Of a stretch of DNA of 64,000 nucleotides, positions 53,156 through 62,300 are shown piece after piece. Within the stretch, counting starts at the first letter, position 1. The number at the start of each line of letters is the position of its first letter. The stretch covers positions 43,339-107,338 of the forward strand of contig NZ_QUEP01000011.1 of the NCBI RefSeq assembly GCF_003478035.1, given 5' to 3'. Source of the stretch: Clostridium sp. OF03-18AA. Its GTDB lineage: Bacteria > Bacillota > Clostridia > Lachnospirales > Lachnospiraceae. Below the pieces are notes generated by a model. That model saw only the letters and a program-made list of their open reading frames with translations. It was not told where the DNA came from and ran no database searches. Position numbers and translations under genes: made by a program.

Positions 53156-54441
53156 TCATTCATTATCCAGGTTATTATAAAAAGTTTCGCTGTCTTGCGG
53201 GGGAATGTCCGGATACCTGCTGTATCGGATGGGAGATCACCGTGGACAGGGAGACGGAAAAAACATATCAGAAACTCCGGAAGGGGAAAAGTGAGCTGGC
53301 AGAGCGCCTGAGAAGATCAGTCCGCCGCCGTCTCATTATCCCGGACGGAGACAGATGCCCGTTCCTTGCTGGGGACGGGCTTTGTGATCTCTGCAGAGAA
53401 TACGGGGAAGCGGCGATGACGAGGACCTGCAGGCGCTATCCGAGACATGTGGAGGATTTTGGAGATATCCACGAGGTGGAGCTTTTATGTTCCTGCCCGG
53501 AGGCGGCGAGACTGATCCTGTCGGAGGATTTCCGGCTTATCACGAGGAACATGCCGGAGCGAAAAGGAAATACGGACGGGATCGATGAGGAGCGCCTGGC
53601 GCTTTGGTTTTCCGTCAGGGAGCAGGTGTTCGCGATGGCGGGAGACCGCAGAATGCCGCTTTGGGCTCGCATGAGGCGGATCCTGGCATTTTGTCATGAC
53701 GTGCAGGGAAGACTGAGAAGAGAAGATACGGCTGGCGTGGAGGCGCTTGTGGAGCGGGCGAAAGAAAGCGTGCCGGGAAGATTGAAAGAAGCCGATCACA
53801 GGAAAAAAGATTGGAAAAAAACTAACGATGTATACACACCAGGGAAGGCAGACATGCATAACCTGGAAGAGCGTTTTTCCCTCATGGCGGATTTTTTCGC
53901 CGAGTTTGCATCCCTCTCCCCGATCGGACACGGATTCCCGGAACTTTTGGAGCGCAGCAGGACGTTTTTGTATCATTCGGAGGACAGCCGCAGCCGGTAT
54001 GAGGAACGGCAGCAGGAGTTCAGCCGGAATATGCCGGAGGCGGAAGTCTGTACGGAACGGCTCCTGTTCTATTTCCTGTATTCGTTTGTGATGCCGGGGT
54101 TCTACGATGGGGATCTTTATACGAAAGCGAAAATGGCTGTGCTTGGCGCCGTGGCAGCGGAAGAGCTGGAGATGGCGGAGTATTTCAGAAATCCCGGGAA
54201 GTATGGGAAGAGAACCGGAGAGGGCAGAGGGAAAGATGTAGAGCCTGTAATGTCTCTGGAAAATGATGAAATGGTCACAGAAAGATCTGCGAAAGAACGG
54301 ATTTCAGCACTCTCCCGCACCGCGTATCTCTTTGTGAGACAGATAGAAAATTCAGCGGAAAACAGGGATCTGCTGGAACAATTATTAAAACAGCCGGAAT
54401 TTGGGATCCGGCGGATTATAGAAACGAAAAGTTGGTTTTAA
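53152..54441 (+). CDS. FliB-like protein (flagellin lysine N-methylase family)
   Basis: 429 residues, TTG start overlapping the tsaB stop. N-terminal Y-P-x-Y-Y-x-x-F-R-C-L-A-G-E-C-P-D-T-C-C and then C-P-F-L, G-L-C-D-L-C and C-R-R-Y-P match the Cys-rich N-terminus of FliB, which methylates flagellin lysines in Salmonella. The clustered Cys suggest metal or Fe-S binding. No flagellar genes are visible, and FliB-like genes occur in non-motile Clostridia, so the substrate may differ. Confidence 0.82.
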   Translation: MIIHYPGYYKKFRCLAGECPDTCCIGWEITVDRETEKTYQKLRKGKSELAERLRRSVRRRLIIPDGDRCPFLAGDGLCDLCREYGEAAMTRTCRRYPRHVEDFGDIHEVELLCSCPEAARLILSEDFRLITRNMPERKGNTDGIDEERLALWFSVREQVFAMAGDRRMPLWARMRRILAFCHDVQGRLRREDTAGVEALVERAKESVPGRLKEADHRKKDWKKTNDVYTPGKADMHNLEERFSLMADFFAEFASLSPIGHGFPELLERSRTFLYHSEDSRSRYEERQQEFSRNMPEAEVCTERLLFYFLYSFVMPGFYDGDLYTKAKMAVLGAVAAEELEMAEYFRNPGKYGKRTGEGRGKDVEPVMSLENDEMVTERSAKERISALSRTAYLFVRQIENSAENRDLLEQLLKQPEFGIRRIIETKSWF

Positions 54442-54449
54442 TAGCTAAG

Positions 54450-54497
54450 AAAAGGTCCATGCAAGTATCGAGACAGATATTTGCATGGACCTTTTTA
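54450..54497. terminator. Bidirectional terminator between fliB-like and iclR genes
   Basis: AAAGGTCCATGCAA pairs perfectly with TTGCATGGACCTTT; T-rich tail rightward (TTTTT) and A-rich sequence on the left. Serves convergent genes. Confidence 0.88.
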
Positions 54498-55271
54498 CTA
54501 TAGAGGAAGCGAAGAAATCTCGCGAGAAATTTTTTTGAGTTTTTCTGTCATCTTATTTAAAAGTTCTTCCTGAGCTCTTTGAACTGGAATACTTACACAT
54601 ATGGCTGCGATCGGACGTCCGGTATATTTATAAATTGGAACAGCTATATTTACGACACCTTCTTCATATTCTTCCTGTTCCAGGCAGATTCCGGAAGTAT
54701 GTATTTTTTCCAATTTTTCTTTTAATGAGGAAAAATCAGAATCGCTGAGTGAAGAATGTCCCTCTGAAATCAAAATCTCTTTCAATGCATCACTGGAAAG
54801 ACTGGATAAGAAGATATAGCCAGAAGCAGTGTGCATCAAAGGAAGCCATTTTCCGACAGCAACAGAAACACGCACTGGATGAGTGGATTCAACGTAGCTG
54901 GTACATAGAACCTGAGTGAGACCATTGATTTTTGAGTAGTGATAGACTCCGACCGTTTCATTAAACTCGGAAACCAATTGCTCAAGGTATGGCTGGCAAA
55001 TGGTGGTGAGATTAATATTCTGATATGCCTTTGATGCGAGTTCGAAGACCTTTCCGCCTGTTTTATATGAAAGCGTATCAGGGCTTTGTTCCAGATACCC
55101 GCGTGCTTCCAGGGTTTTAATCAAATGAAAAGCAGTTGTTTTATTGAGATGACAATGTTCGGTAATTGTTGAAAGCTTTTGACCATTCCCACTGAAAACT
55201 GCGAATTCCAGGATATCAAGAGCGCGATGAACCGACTGAATTGTTTTTACGTTTTTTTCCAAATTATCCAT
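54498..55271 (-). CDS. IclR family transcriptional regulator
   Basis: 257 residues. Winged HTH at about 12-75 (S-T-I-T-E-H-C-H-L-N-K-T-T-A-F-H-L-I-K-T-L) and a GAF-like ligand domain after residue 85 ending near I-P-V-Q-R-A. Divergent from gltS and separated by a promoter flanked with palindromes, so it most likely controls gltS and the hydrolase gene in response to their substrate. Confidence 0.92.
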   Translation of the reverse strand: MDNLEKNVKTIQSVHRALDILEFAVFSGNGQKLSTITEHCHLNKTTAFHLIKTLEARGYLEQSPDTLSYKTGGKVFELASKAYQNINLTTICQPYLEQLVSEFNETVGVYHYSKINGLTQVLCTSYVESTHPVRVSVAVGKWLPLMHTASGYIFLSSLSSDALKEILISEGHSSLSDSDFSSLKEKLEKIHTSGICLEQEEYEEGVVNIAVPIYKYTGRPIAAICVSIPVQRAQEELLNKMTEKLKKISREISSLPL

Positions 55272-55309
55272 AAGAATACCTCCGGATTAATCATAACATA
55301 TCACAGAAC

Positions 55310-55326
55310 GTTTTACAATATAAAAC
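55310..55326. promoter_or_regulatory. Candidate IclR operator 1
   Basis: Inverted repeat GTTTTA-5 bp-TAAAAC, 36 bp upstream of the -35 box of the gltS promoter and close to the iclR start. Similar half-sites to operator 2. Confidence 0.6.
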
Positions 55327-55361
55327 ATAATAAAAAATAAGTTCCTATTGTGAAAAAATAT

Positions 55362-55390
55362 TTGACAGACAGAAAAAGTGTTCTTATAAT
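55362..55390 (+). promoter_or_regulatory. gltS promoter
   Basis: TTGACA (55362-55367), 17 bp, TATAAT (55385-55390): full consensus, so repression is the expected mode of control. Confidence 0.88.
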
Positions 55391-55406
55391 AAAAATGAGC
55401 TCAATT

Positions 55407-55423
55407 ATAAAACCTGGTTTTAT
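55407..55423. promoter_or_regulatory. Candidate IclR operator 2
   Basis: Perfect palindrome ATAAAAC-CTG-GTTTTAT just past the predicted transcription start, followed by another ATAAAAC half-site at 55427-55433. Placement suits a repressor. Confidence 0.65.
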
Positions 55424-55461
55424 ATTATAAAACACAAAGCAACTAATAAAGGAGGAAGATT

Positions 55462-56829
55462 ATGACAGGATCACAGATTGATGTATTATTGAAAACAATG
55501 GCATTAGTTGGTACCTTGCTGTTGATTGGCACTTTTTTGCGTGCAAAAGTTAGTTTGTTTCAAAACCTTTTTCTTCCGGCTTGTGTGATCGGCGGGATTA
55601 TCGGACTGATTTTAGGGCCGAGAATGCTGGGAGTGTTGCCGATTTCAGACGAGATCATGACAACTGCCTCTAATATGCCAGGTCGTTTTTTTGCACTGAT
55701 CATTGCGGCATTACCGATGTGCAGTCAGAAATTAAAAAAGGGTGAATTGTTTCAACGGATCGATGCAATCAAGCTGGGAATTATCATTTCTTTGATCAGT
55801 GCGTTACAATTTGCAATTGGATTTCTAACCAATATTGTTTTTACAAAGCTTGGTCTTGAGATGTACTCCGGATATGGACTGGAAATGATGCTCGGCTTTT
55901 GCGGAGGACATGGAACAGCGGCTACAGTCGGAGGAATCCTGCAGAATCTTGGTCAGGACTATTGGGAAGTTGCCCAGGGTATGGCGATGACGTTTTCTAC
56001 GATCGGTATGGTCGGTGGAATCATGATCGGAATCACGGTAATCAATATCGTCTCCAGAAAAGGATTAACCAATTATGTCAAAGATCCAGGTGCGCTTCCG
56101 AAAGAGATGAAAACAGGATTATACAGTGCAGTAGATGAATGTCCTTCAGCAGGCCGCATTACAACTGCAGGAGGAAGCATTGATACACTTGGACTGCATT
56201 TAGCACTTATTTTCCTCTCTGTTGGTGCTGGATATGTCATTAACTACATGATCAATAAGTATCAAATCCCTGGTCTGACGTATTTAAGCTCATGGTTCTG
56301 GATGTTAATGTCGATGTATGTGATCTGGTTTGCAGTGCGCAAGTTAAATTGCGAACAGTATTTTGATGCAAATATAAAAAGCAGAATTCAGGGATGTGTC
56401 ACAGATTTTATTGTAACAGCGGCTATTTTCAGTATGCCGATCGAAATGATCGCTGAATATTGGCTGCCGCTGCTTACAACTTCTGTTTTAGGATTTGTTG
56501 TGACAGTGAGTGTACTTTTATTCCTTGATAAAATGTATCTGAGCAAAGACTGGATCGAAAAATCGATGGGACCGTTGGGAATGCTCACTGGTGATTTTAT
56601 TACCGGCGTTTTATTAACGAGAATGGTCGATCCGGACTTCAAGTCAGAGGCAATGGGAGATTTCTCTATTGCATATTCAATCAATACATTTTATTGTGTT
56701 GCAATGCTCGCAATTCTGTTCCCATTTGTTGTGAAACGCGGAGCGATGGCAGCGATGATCTTTACGGTAATTCATGCGGTTATTTTTATGGTAGCTTTAT
56801 GTCTTGTCAATCTGAAAAAGAAGGGGTAA
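55462..56829 (+). CDS. GltS-type sodium/glutamate symporter family protein
   Basis: 455 residues with about ten to twelve membrane helices in two halves, and the GltS-like C-G-G-H-G-T-A-A motif near residue 152. Members import glutamate or related amino acids with sodium. The substrate here may be another acid, given the hydrolase next door. AAAGGAGGAAG precedes the ATG. Confidence 0.85.
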   Translation: MTGSQIDVLLKTMALVGTLLLIGTFLRAKVSLFQNLFLPACVIGGIIGLILGPRMLGVLPISDEIMTTASNMPGRFFALIIAALPMCSQKLKKGELFQRIDAIKLGIIISLISALQFAIGFLTNIVFTKLGLEMYSGYGLEMMLGFCGGHGTAATVGGILQNLGQDYWEVAQGMAMTFSTIGMVGGIMIGITVINIVSRKGLTNYVKDPGALPKEMKTGLYSAVDECPSAGRITTAGGSIDTLGLHLALIFLSVGAGYVINYMINKYQIPGLTYLSSWFWMLMSMYVIWFAVRKLNCEQYFDANIKSRIQGCVTDFIVTAAIFSMPIEMIAEYWLPLLTTSVLGFVVTVSVLLFLDKMYLSKDWIEKSMGPLGMLTGDFITGVLLTRMVDPDFKSEAMGDFSIAYSINTFYCVAMLAILFPFVVKRGAMAAMIFTVIHAVIFMVALCLVNLKKKG

Positions 56830-56844
56830 GGTGGGATTAGAAAT

Positions 56845-57789
56845 ATGAGAAAACTAAATGGATTATCAATTATCGAAAATGAATATTGCTATAACGAATG
56901 GAGATTCGATACGAGCACCAAAGAAAGAAAACGGATCCTGTCATCGATACGGGAGTACAGAGATCCAAGGGATACTACTTATTATAAAGAGTCTGGAACT
57001 TACCAAAAAGCGGGAGTTGATTATAAAGTCTTCAAAACAGACTTTGAAAGAAGGGAAAAATGTGAGCCCTATGAAGGAGTATTGAAAAATCTTTCGGATT
57101 TGGTTTGCAAAGAAATAAAAGAGGGAAACGGAATTCTGATGTCCAGTGGATACTGCGCGCATGCGCCTGCGATTGCCGGAGGAATTGAACGTGCAGTTGG
57201 TCCGGATAAGAAAATCGGAGTGATATGGATCGATGCTCATGCAGACAATCGAATTGCAGAAACTACAGAATCGTTAGATATCAGATTGGTTGGCGTTCCT
57301 GTTTCTGTCATGGTGGGACAGACAGCTGAAGATTATAGAAAAAAAGTTTGTGGTTTAACAGTCCCGATTGCAGGAGAGCATATCCTGGTTAGTGATGGTC
57401 GAATGAACATCCCGGAATTTGATGAGAATCTGAAAAATGCTGGTAGTAAAAAAGTTTCTGGAGAAATATTTGATGATCCGGAAAAATGGAAAGAAGAAAT
57501 ACAAAAACTTGCGGATCAGACAGATCTTTTATATTTGTCTGTGGATGCAGATATTCTTGCAGCTGAATGGATTCCAGCTTATGCGAAATATGTTCCGGAC
57601 GGACATAGCTTAGAGACCGTGAAACAGAATGTACAGATCGTGATGGAAACAGGGAAAGTGATCGCATTTTCATTATTTTGCGTGGATTTTGACCGGTACG
57701 ATATGGGAGGAGAAAAGACCTATAGCAGTGGAAAAGAAATTTTAGAGGCAGGATTGACATCCTGGAAACAGCTGCCGGATCTTGTATAA
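56845..57789 (+). CDS. Arginase-family (ureohydrolase) metal-dependent amidino hydrolase
   Basis: 314 residues. The D-A-H-A-D motif (D130, H132, D134) and S-V-D-A-D (D234, D236) supply the usual metal ligands; H106 in G-Y-C-A-H stands where most members have G-G-D-H-S. The D-P that normally follows the last motif is replaced (I-L-A-A-E-W). So it is a divergent ureohydrolase that may act on a guanidino or formimino compound. Likely cotranscribed with gltS (15-bp gap) under IclR control. Confidence 0.8.
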   Translation: MRKLNGLSIIENEYCYNEWRFDTSTKERKRILSSIREYRDPRDTTYYKESGTYQKAGVDYKVFKTDFERREKCEPYEGVLKNLSDLVCKEIKEGNGILMSSGYCAHAPAIAGGIERAVGPDKKIGVIWIDAHADNRIAETTESLDIRLVGVPVSVMVGQTAEDYRKKVCGLTVPIAGEHILVSDGRMNIPEFDENLKNAGSKKVSGEIFDDPEKWKEEIQKLADQTDLLYLSVDADILAAEWIPAYAKYVPDGHSLETVKQNVQIVMETGKVIAFSLFCVDFDRYDMGGEKTYSSGKEILEAGLTSWKQLPDLV

Positions 57790-57809
57790 AAATAAGAAAG
57801 TTAAAACAA

Positions 57810-57840
57810 TGGGGGCGGATTAGATCCAGCCCCCATCCAT
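57810..57840. terminator. Convergent terminator between hydrolase and SDR genes
   Basis: TGGGGGC-GGAT pairs with ATCC-A-GCCCCCA; the stem spans the SDR stop codon. Tails ATTTTAA rightward and TTGTTTTAA leftward. Confidence 0.75.
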
Positions 57841-58548
57841 TTTAATGATCTGACCGGTCAGATATTCCGGTGCTTCGACGAGTTTCATGACGAGGTCAGC
57901 GACTTCCTCGGGTTTTCCCATGCGTCCGGCCGGGATCTCATCCAAAAGCATCGCATGTTCTTCCTCGGAGAGAAAACCGTTCATCTCGGTGTCGATCGCG
58001 CCGCAGGCGATCGCGTTGACCTGGATATTCGACGGGGCGAGTTCTTTTGCGAGAGCCATTGTGAGTCCGTTGACGCCGCCTTTTGTCGCGGAATATGCCG
58101 CTTCACAGGACGCGCCGCAGACTCCCCAGACGGAGGAGATATTGATGATCTTGCCACTGTGGTTGTGGATCATGCCTGGGATCGCGAGTTTTGTACAGTG
58201 GAAGACGGAGGAGAGATTCGCGGAGACGATCCGGTTCCAGTCTTCAAAGCTCAAGTCCTGTAAGAGCCCGATGATGGAGATCCCGGCGTTGTTTACGAGG
58301 ACATCTACATGACCGAAGCGGGACTCGATCTCCTGAAACAGGCGCTTACAGTCTTCCGGATTTCCGACATCCGCCTGTACCGCCAGGCACTCTGCACCGA
58401 GCGTCTCCACTTCTTTTTTCACTTCTTCCATCCGGTCCGCACTTCTGGCGCAGTTGATCACGACCCGGTATCCGCAGGAAGCAAATTTTAAAGCCACCGC
58501 CCGCCCGATCCCGCGGGAGGAGCCGGTGACGAGAACTGTTTTTTTCAT
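57820..58548 (-). CDS. SDR family oxidoreductase (FabG-like)
   Basis: 242 residues starting at 58548. Classical short-chain dehydrogenase: T-G-S-S-R-G-I-G (8-15) for NAD(P), N-N-A-G (86-89), and catalytic Ser near 138 with Y152 and K156 in Y-S-A-T-K. Close to 3-oxoacyl-ACP reductases, but it stands alone, away from fatty-acid genes and beside a catabolic cluster, so a role as a sugar-acid or hydroxy-acid dehydrogenase is plausible. Confidence 0.88.
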   Translation of the reverse strand: MKKTVLVTGSSRGIGRAVALKFASCGYRVVINCARSADRMEEVKKEVETLGAECLAVQADVGNPEDCKRLFQEIESRFGHVDVLVNNAGISIIGLLQDLSFEDWNRIVSANLSSVFHCTKLAIPGMIHNHSGKIINISSVWGVCGASCEAAYSATKGGVNGLTMALAKELAPSNIQVNAIACGAIDTEMNGFLSEEEHAMLLDEIPAGRMGKPEEVADLVMKLVEAPEYLTGQIIKMDGGWI

Positions 58549-58731
58549 AGAGAGACACCTCATTTTTTATTTCTCCCTTTCATGTGTGGGAGAGATGTAT
58601 AATTGCTCTTCAATCGAAGAGGGGAAAGTCGTCCGGCTTTCCGATGTGCGAAGTATAACATATCAGGTTAAATCATACAATGGTAACGATGAAAATCCCC
58701 CCGAAATATTTCGGAGAGATTTTGTGTAAGT
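58549..58731. other. Gap between SDR and RraA-like genes
   Basis: Contains two perfect short hairpins, CTCTTC/GAAGAG (58607-58622) and CCGAAATATTTCGG (58699-58712). The second is 20 bp after the RraA-like stop on the minus strand and may be its weak terminator. A promoter for the SDR gene is expected here but no clear boxes stand out. Confidence 0.4.
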
Positions 58732-59400
58732 TTATTTCTGCTGTCTCGCCTCATTCAGGCTCATTCCGCCGCGGACGAGGTCTTCGATCCGGTCTTCCTT
58801 TGCTTTGATCTTTTTGGCTTCTTCGAGAACTTCCTTTAAATGTGCACTTGGAACGACGGCAACGCCGGTGCGGTCCATAAGGATGAGGTCTTCCGGGCAG
58901 ATCTGGACGCCGCCGATGAATACCGGGACATCGGTGTCAACCGTCTCCATGAAACGGGCGCTTTTTACCGGGCTTGTGCTGCCCAGATAGACCGGGAATT
59001 TCAGGTCTGCGATCTCGTCGATGTCGCGGAGACTTCCGTTTGTGAGTTCCCCCATAACGCCGCGCATCTGGGCTCTTGTGGCTAACATGGCGCCGCCTGT
59101 GGCGATATCGGTAAGACCGGTCGCCTCGATGACGAGAAGATCGCCGTATTCGGTCTGGGTGTCGATGATGGATGCCTGTTTTGTCAGCGCTTTTCCGTCG
59201 AATGCAGTCTTTCTGCGCATCTGGCGGATCGTTTTCGCAAAGCCTGCAGTACGCGGCTGGTAGACATCCAGAGCGTGAAGTCCGAGTACAACTCCGGAGC
59301 GGAGTCCGAGATTGTCCATGGCATCGGAGATGTTTGCAGTCGGAAATTTTTTGTAGTTTTCGATCCAGTAGGTTCGTTCTTCTTTATTGAACATGGTCAT
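58732..59400 (-). CDS. RraA-like / HMG aldolase family protein
   Basis: About 222 residues. Members include 4-hydroxy-4-methyl-2-oxoglutarate aldolases and oxaloacetate decarboxylases. G-D-L-L-V-I-E and N-G-S-L-R-D fit the active-site region, with N in place of the more usual D before G. The start is uncertain: the AAAGGAG site is about 40 bp upstream of the ATG at 59400 and a six-codon frame (M-N-A-E-T-L) lies between. A CTG 8 bases after the site could be the true start. Confidence 0.8.
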   Translation of the reverse strand: MTMFNKEERTYWIENYKKFPTANISDAMDNLGLRSGVVLGLHALDVYQPRTAGFAKTIRQMRRKTAFDGKALTKQASIIDTQTEYGDLLVIEATGLTDIATGGAMLATRAQMRGVMGELTNGSLRDIDEIADLKFPVYLGSTSPVKSARFMETVDTDVPVFIGGVQICPEDLILMDRTGVAVVPSAHLKEVLEEAKKIKAKEDRIEDLVRGGMSLNEARQQK

Positions 59401-59541
59401 TTGTATCACAGCGTTTCTGCATTCATACAGCTGTGATTCTCCTTTCTAAATAATGATAGATCATTTCTGGAAGAACCATTTGAATTCTTCCCAGGCGGTC
59501 ATAATTTGATTTTAGTATATCAGAAAAACAGCAGGGATTTT

Positions 59542-59561
59542 ATGAATTTGGCGCAATTCAT
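59542..59561. promoter_or_regulatory. Candidate LysR-type operator upstream of the RraA-like gene
   Basis: ATGAATT-6 bp-AATTCAT, containing the T-N11-A form. Its centre lies about 45 bp before the predicted start, where an activator would stand, and the promoter lacks a -35 box. Confidence 0.5.
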
Positions 59562-59609
59562 CATGCCAAAATGTCATGAAGATTCATTCCTTAAATTTAT
59601 TACTTTTTA

Positions 59610-59643
59610 AGAAAAATGCCCGATGAAGATTCACCAGGCATTC
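59610..59643 (-). terminator. Terminator of the leftward carrier operon
   Basis: On the minus strand AATGCC and GGCATT pair around an inner region, followed by TTTTTC. About 80 bp after the carrier stop. Confidence 0.6.
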
Positions 59644-59724
59644 CAAAGGATGTATTTGGGACCTTCAGTCCCTGAATGAACAAAAAAAATGGAATAATCG
59701 AAATTATTTAGCAAATTAGCATAT

Positions 59725-60978
59725 TCATGCAATAATCTTATAAATTCCAATAAAAGCGAATACTGCCAACACCGCAAGCGCGATGAAGGATACCGCGAAC
59801 AGCTCGACAAACAGTCTGTTCTGCGGGAATTTTTCATCTGCATCCTCCTGCTGCGCAACACCTGCCATGATGAGAGCACCGGTGGTGGAGATCGGTGTGA
59901 AGCCGGAAACAGTTCCGCCGATAACGATTACGGAGACAAGCTCTAACGCTGTCACGCCGCCGATGCTCGCAGCGAGCCCGCTGGCTGTCGGGATCAAGGT
60001 CGGGAATACGACACCGAGACCGGAACTGAAGAAGGACATGAGACCTGCTGCGATCGCCATGATCGTTGCGGCTGTCTTCGGACCCATAACGGATTCCAGA
60101 CCGTCGACCATGATGTCGATACCACCGGAGAGGGAGATGACATTCATTAAGATGCCGACACCGAGAACCATGATGATCACGTTCCATGGGATCATCTTGA
60201 ATGCAGTCTTTTCATCGCCGCATCCGAGAACGATCAGAACAGAACCGACGGTAAATCCTGTGAGACCGACATTCCATGAAAAGAACAGGGCACCGATGGC
60301 GAGAGCGGCAAGTCCCGCGAGGGAGAGCCACTGATTTTTGCTGAATTTCGGAAGAACGTCCTCATGAGCTGTGTGCGGAGCGACCTTCCATCCTTTGTAG
60401 TAGATGTACACGAGAACAGCCACGACAAGAGCTGTCACAGTGAGGCACATCATGATCGGAACGGTATTTCCTGCGAGTCCCTGTGCTTCCATAAGCTCAC
60501 GGACAACGGCACTCTCCGGAGTCAGCGGGCTCATACGTCCGGACATAACGCCGAGATCGCCGATGATTGCCGTCATGATCGGGTTCACACCTGCGGATAT
60601 CGCAACCGGGATCGCGATGACCGGAACGATCGCGAGAGACGGGATAGCTCCCGGTCCCACCGCACAGATCAGGAATCCGAGCAGGTACATGACGAACGGG
60701 ATCAGCGCCTTGTGCGGTCCGACAAGCGCTACCATTTTTTTTGCGAGAAGCTCCAGAGTTCCGTTTTCGTTGATGATGGCAAAGAGATAAGTGATACCGA
60801 TCATCTGCATGCAGAGGGAGGAACTGAAGCCTTTGATGATGTCTCCAGCCTTGATCCCGTAGACGAGGCCGAGGATCATGGAGAAGCCGATACATAAGAT
60901 TCCGACGTTCGCCTTGCGGACGAAGCCGATGACGATGGCTGCTAAAAGAGCGATCAGTGAAATAAGACCAAGATTCAT
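59725..60978 (-). CDS. MatC-type dicarboxylate carrier family permease
   Basis: 417 residues with about eleven membrane helices. The N-terminal half fits the MatC dicarboxylate carrier domain (malonate/C4-acid transport in Rhizobium). P-G-A-I-P-S-L-A and L-T-P-E-S-A-V-V are conserved-looking loops. It lies 12 bp after the lactonase gene, so they form one operon and the carrier probably brings in an organic acid that the neighbours degrade. Confidence 0.78.
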   Translation of the reverse strand: MNLGLISLIALLAAIVIGFVRKANVGILCIGFSMILGLVYGIKAGDIIKGFSSSLCMQMIGITYLFAIINENGTLELLAKKMVALVGPHKALIPFVMYLLGFLICAVGPGAIPSLAIVPVIAIPVAISAGVNPIMTAIIGDLGVMSGRMSPLTPESAVVRELMEAQGLAGNTVPIMMCLTVTALVVAVLVYIYYKGWKVAPHTAHEDVLPKFSKNQWLSLAGLAALAIGALFFSWNVGLTGFTVGSVLIVLGCGDEKTAFKMIPWNVIIMVLGVGILMNVISLSGGIDIMVDGLESVMGPKTAATIMAIAAGLMSFFSSGLGVVFPTLIPTASGLAASIGGVTALELVSVIVIGGTVSGFTPISTTGALIMAGVAQQEDADEKFPQNRLFVELFAVSFIALAVLAVFAFIGIYKIIA

Positions 60979-60990
60979 ATGTGTACCTCC

Positions 60991-62040
60991 CTATCGGAAT
61001 GTGATGCAGACCGGACTTTCGGCTGCGATCACGCGGCCGGTGTATTCCATGCGGCCCTGTTCAGAGTCAAGCTTCATCTCGATAATGGTATCGCTGTCCT
61101 CATTTGCCATATAGAAACGGCTGTAATCCGGATTGAAGGTAATGAAACGTGGGGTGAGACCCATTGCCGGGTAGTAGCCGAGCTCCTTCATATAACCGGT
61201 CTCCTGATCGATGTGGTAGAGAACGATGGACTCGTGGATGCGGTTGGAACCGATGAGGATCTCGCCGTTTTTATCAAGGAGAGAGGCGCTGGCCTGTCCT
61301 TCGCCGGTGTATGTCTCGGGAAGTGTCGGCAGGTTCTGGCGCGGAAGAAGCTTTCCGTTCACGTCATCAAAGCCGAAGTATGTCATCTTGTTGCCCTTTT
61401 CATTGATCAGGTACGCATACCGGTTGTTCGGATGGATCGCGATGTGGCGCGGCTCATCGTACTCTCTGGAGCGGAAGCAGTCGGTCTCGGTGAGAGTCCC
61501 GTTTTCTGCGTCGAAGCGGTATACGAGAACCTGTCCGTATCCCTGAATCCTTCCCTGGGTCACAACGAAGAGGAAGGTCTTTGTCTGATCCCAGATGCAC
61601 TGGTGCGCGAAGGAGACGGATCCCTCTTTTTTGCCAGGAAGATGAGTCTCAGAGACGATCTCGCCGAGGCTTCCGTCTTCATTTCTCTTAATGACATAGA
61701 CAGCGCCGCCCTGGAGAGCAGCAACGACTAAAAAGCGGTTTGTTCTGTCAGCAGTGATGAACACCGGATTTTTTCCGCCGATATCGATCATATTTAACGG
61801 AGATAAAGTTCCGTCTTCAAGAATTTTATAGCTGGAGACTTTTGTCTTGTCTCCGTGTACGGAATAGAGAAAATTTCCCTCATTGTCGAGTGTCTGGTAG
61901 GATGGATTTTCCTCCTCCGTTTTTAAACACTGGATCAGGTTCCAGTCTCCGGTCTTGTCGTTGATCTCGAAAACTTTTAAGCCTTTTCCGCGTGCATTTC
62001 GTTCTTTTGTTGTTCTGCAGCCCACATAAGCGTAGCTCAT
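60991..62040 (-). CDS. Beta-propeller lactonase family protein
   Basis: 349 residues of the YbhE/6-phosphogluconolactonase-like seven-bladed propeller family. Y-A-Y-V-G at the N-terminus, E-E-N-P-S-Y-Q, H-Q-C-I-W-D and R-H-I-A-I-H-P-N are typical blade motifs, with His and Glu in the central channel. Hydrolyses sugar or other lactones. No signal peptide, so cytosolic. First gene of the leftward operon with the MatC-type carrier. Confidence 0.88.
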   Translation of the reverse strand: MSYAYVGCRTTKERNARGKGLKVFEINDKTGDWNLIQCLKTEEENPSYQTLDNEGNFLYSVHGDKTKVSSYKILEDGTLSPLNMIDIGGKNPVFITADRTNRFLVVAALQGGAVYVIKRNEDGSLGEIVSETHLPGKKEGSVSFAHQCIWDQTKTFLFVVTQGRIQGYGQVLVYRFDAENGTLTETDCFRSREYDEPRHIAIHPNNRYAYLINEKGNKMTYFGFDDVNGKLLPRQNLPTLPETYTGEGQASASLLDKNGEILIGSNRIHESIVLYHIDQETGYMKELGYYPAMGLTPRFITFNPDYSRFYMANEDSDTIIEMKLDSEQGRMEYTGRVIAAESPVCITFR

Positions 62041-62205
62041 TTCCTTTTCCTCCTGAGATGAATATAGATCATATAAAAGATACCCACTTGATCACGTTAC
62101 GGGATTCCCAGATCCGATGCCGGATTTCCTGCAGCCGGAGTGATGGCTTCAGGGAAAGATCGGAGGGATCCTGTCTTGTGATATCTTTATGATAAATTAT
62201 TAACA

Positions 62206-62256
62206 TGTCAAATGGAAATTCAGGAAAAGAATAGGCGCGGTATTCCATTATGGAAT
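62206..62256 (-). promoter_or_regulatory. Promoter and candidate LysR operator of the lactonase operon
   Basis: A minus-strand TTGACA at 62206-62211 is the likely -35 box; the -10 is poor. Upstream of it lies ATTCCA-TTA-TGGAAT (62242-62256), a T-N11-A-type palindrome flanked by GGCG and CGCC. This arrangement fits activation by a LysR protein, probably the adjacent one. Confidence 0.55.
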
Positions 62257-62300
62257 ATCACGCCGGATTACAAACAGGTTTCAGACAGCCGGATCCAATT

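Larger units (their letters stand above)
59410..59724. other. Regulatory gap between RraA-like and carrier genes
   Basis: 315 bp with no gene. It holds the RraA-like promoter region (minus-strand -10 TATACT at 59514-59519 with no good -35), a palindrome at 59542-59561, and the terminator of the carrier gene at 59610-59643. Confidence 0.6.
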
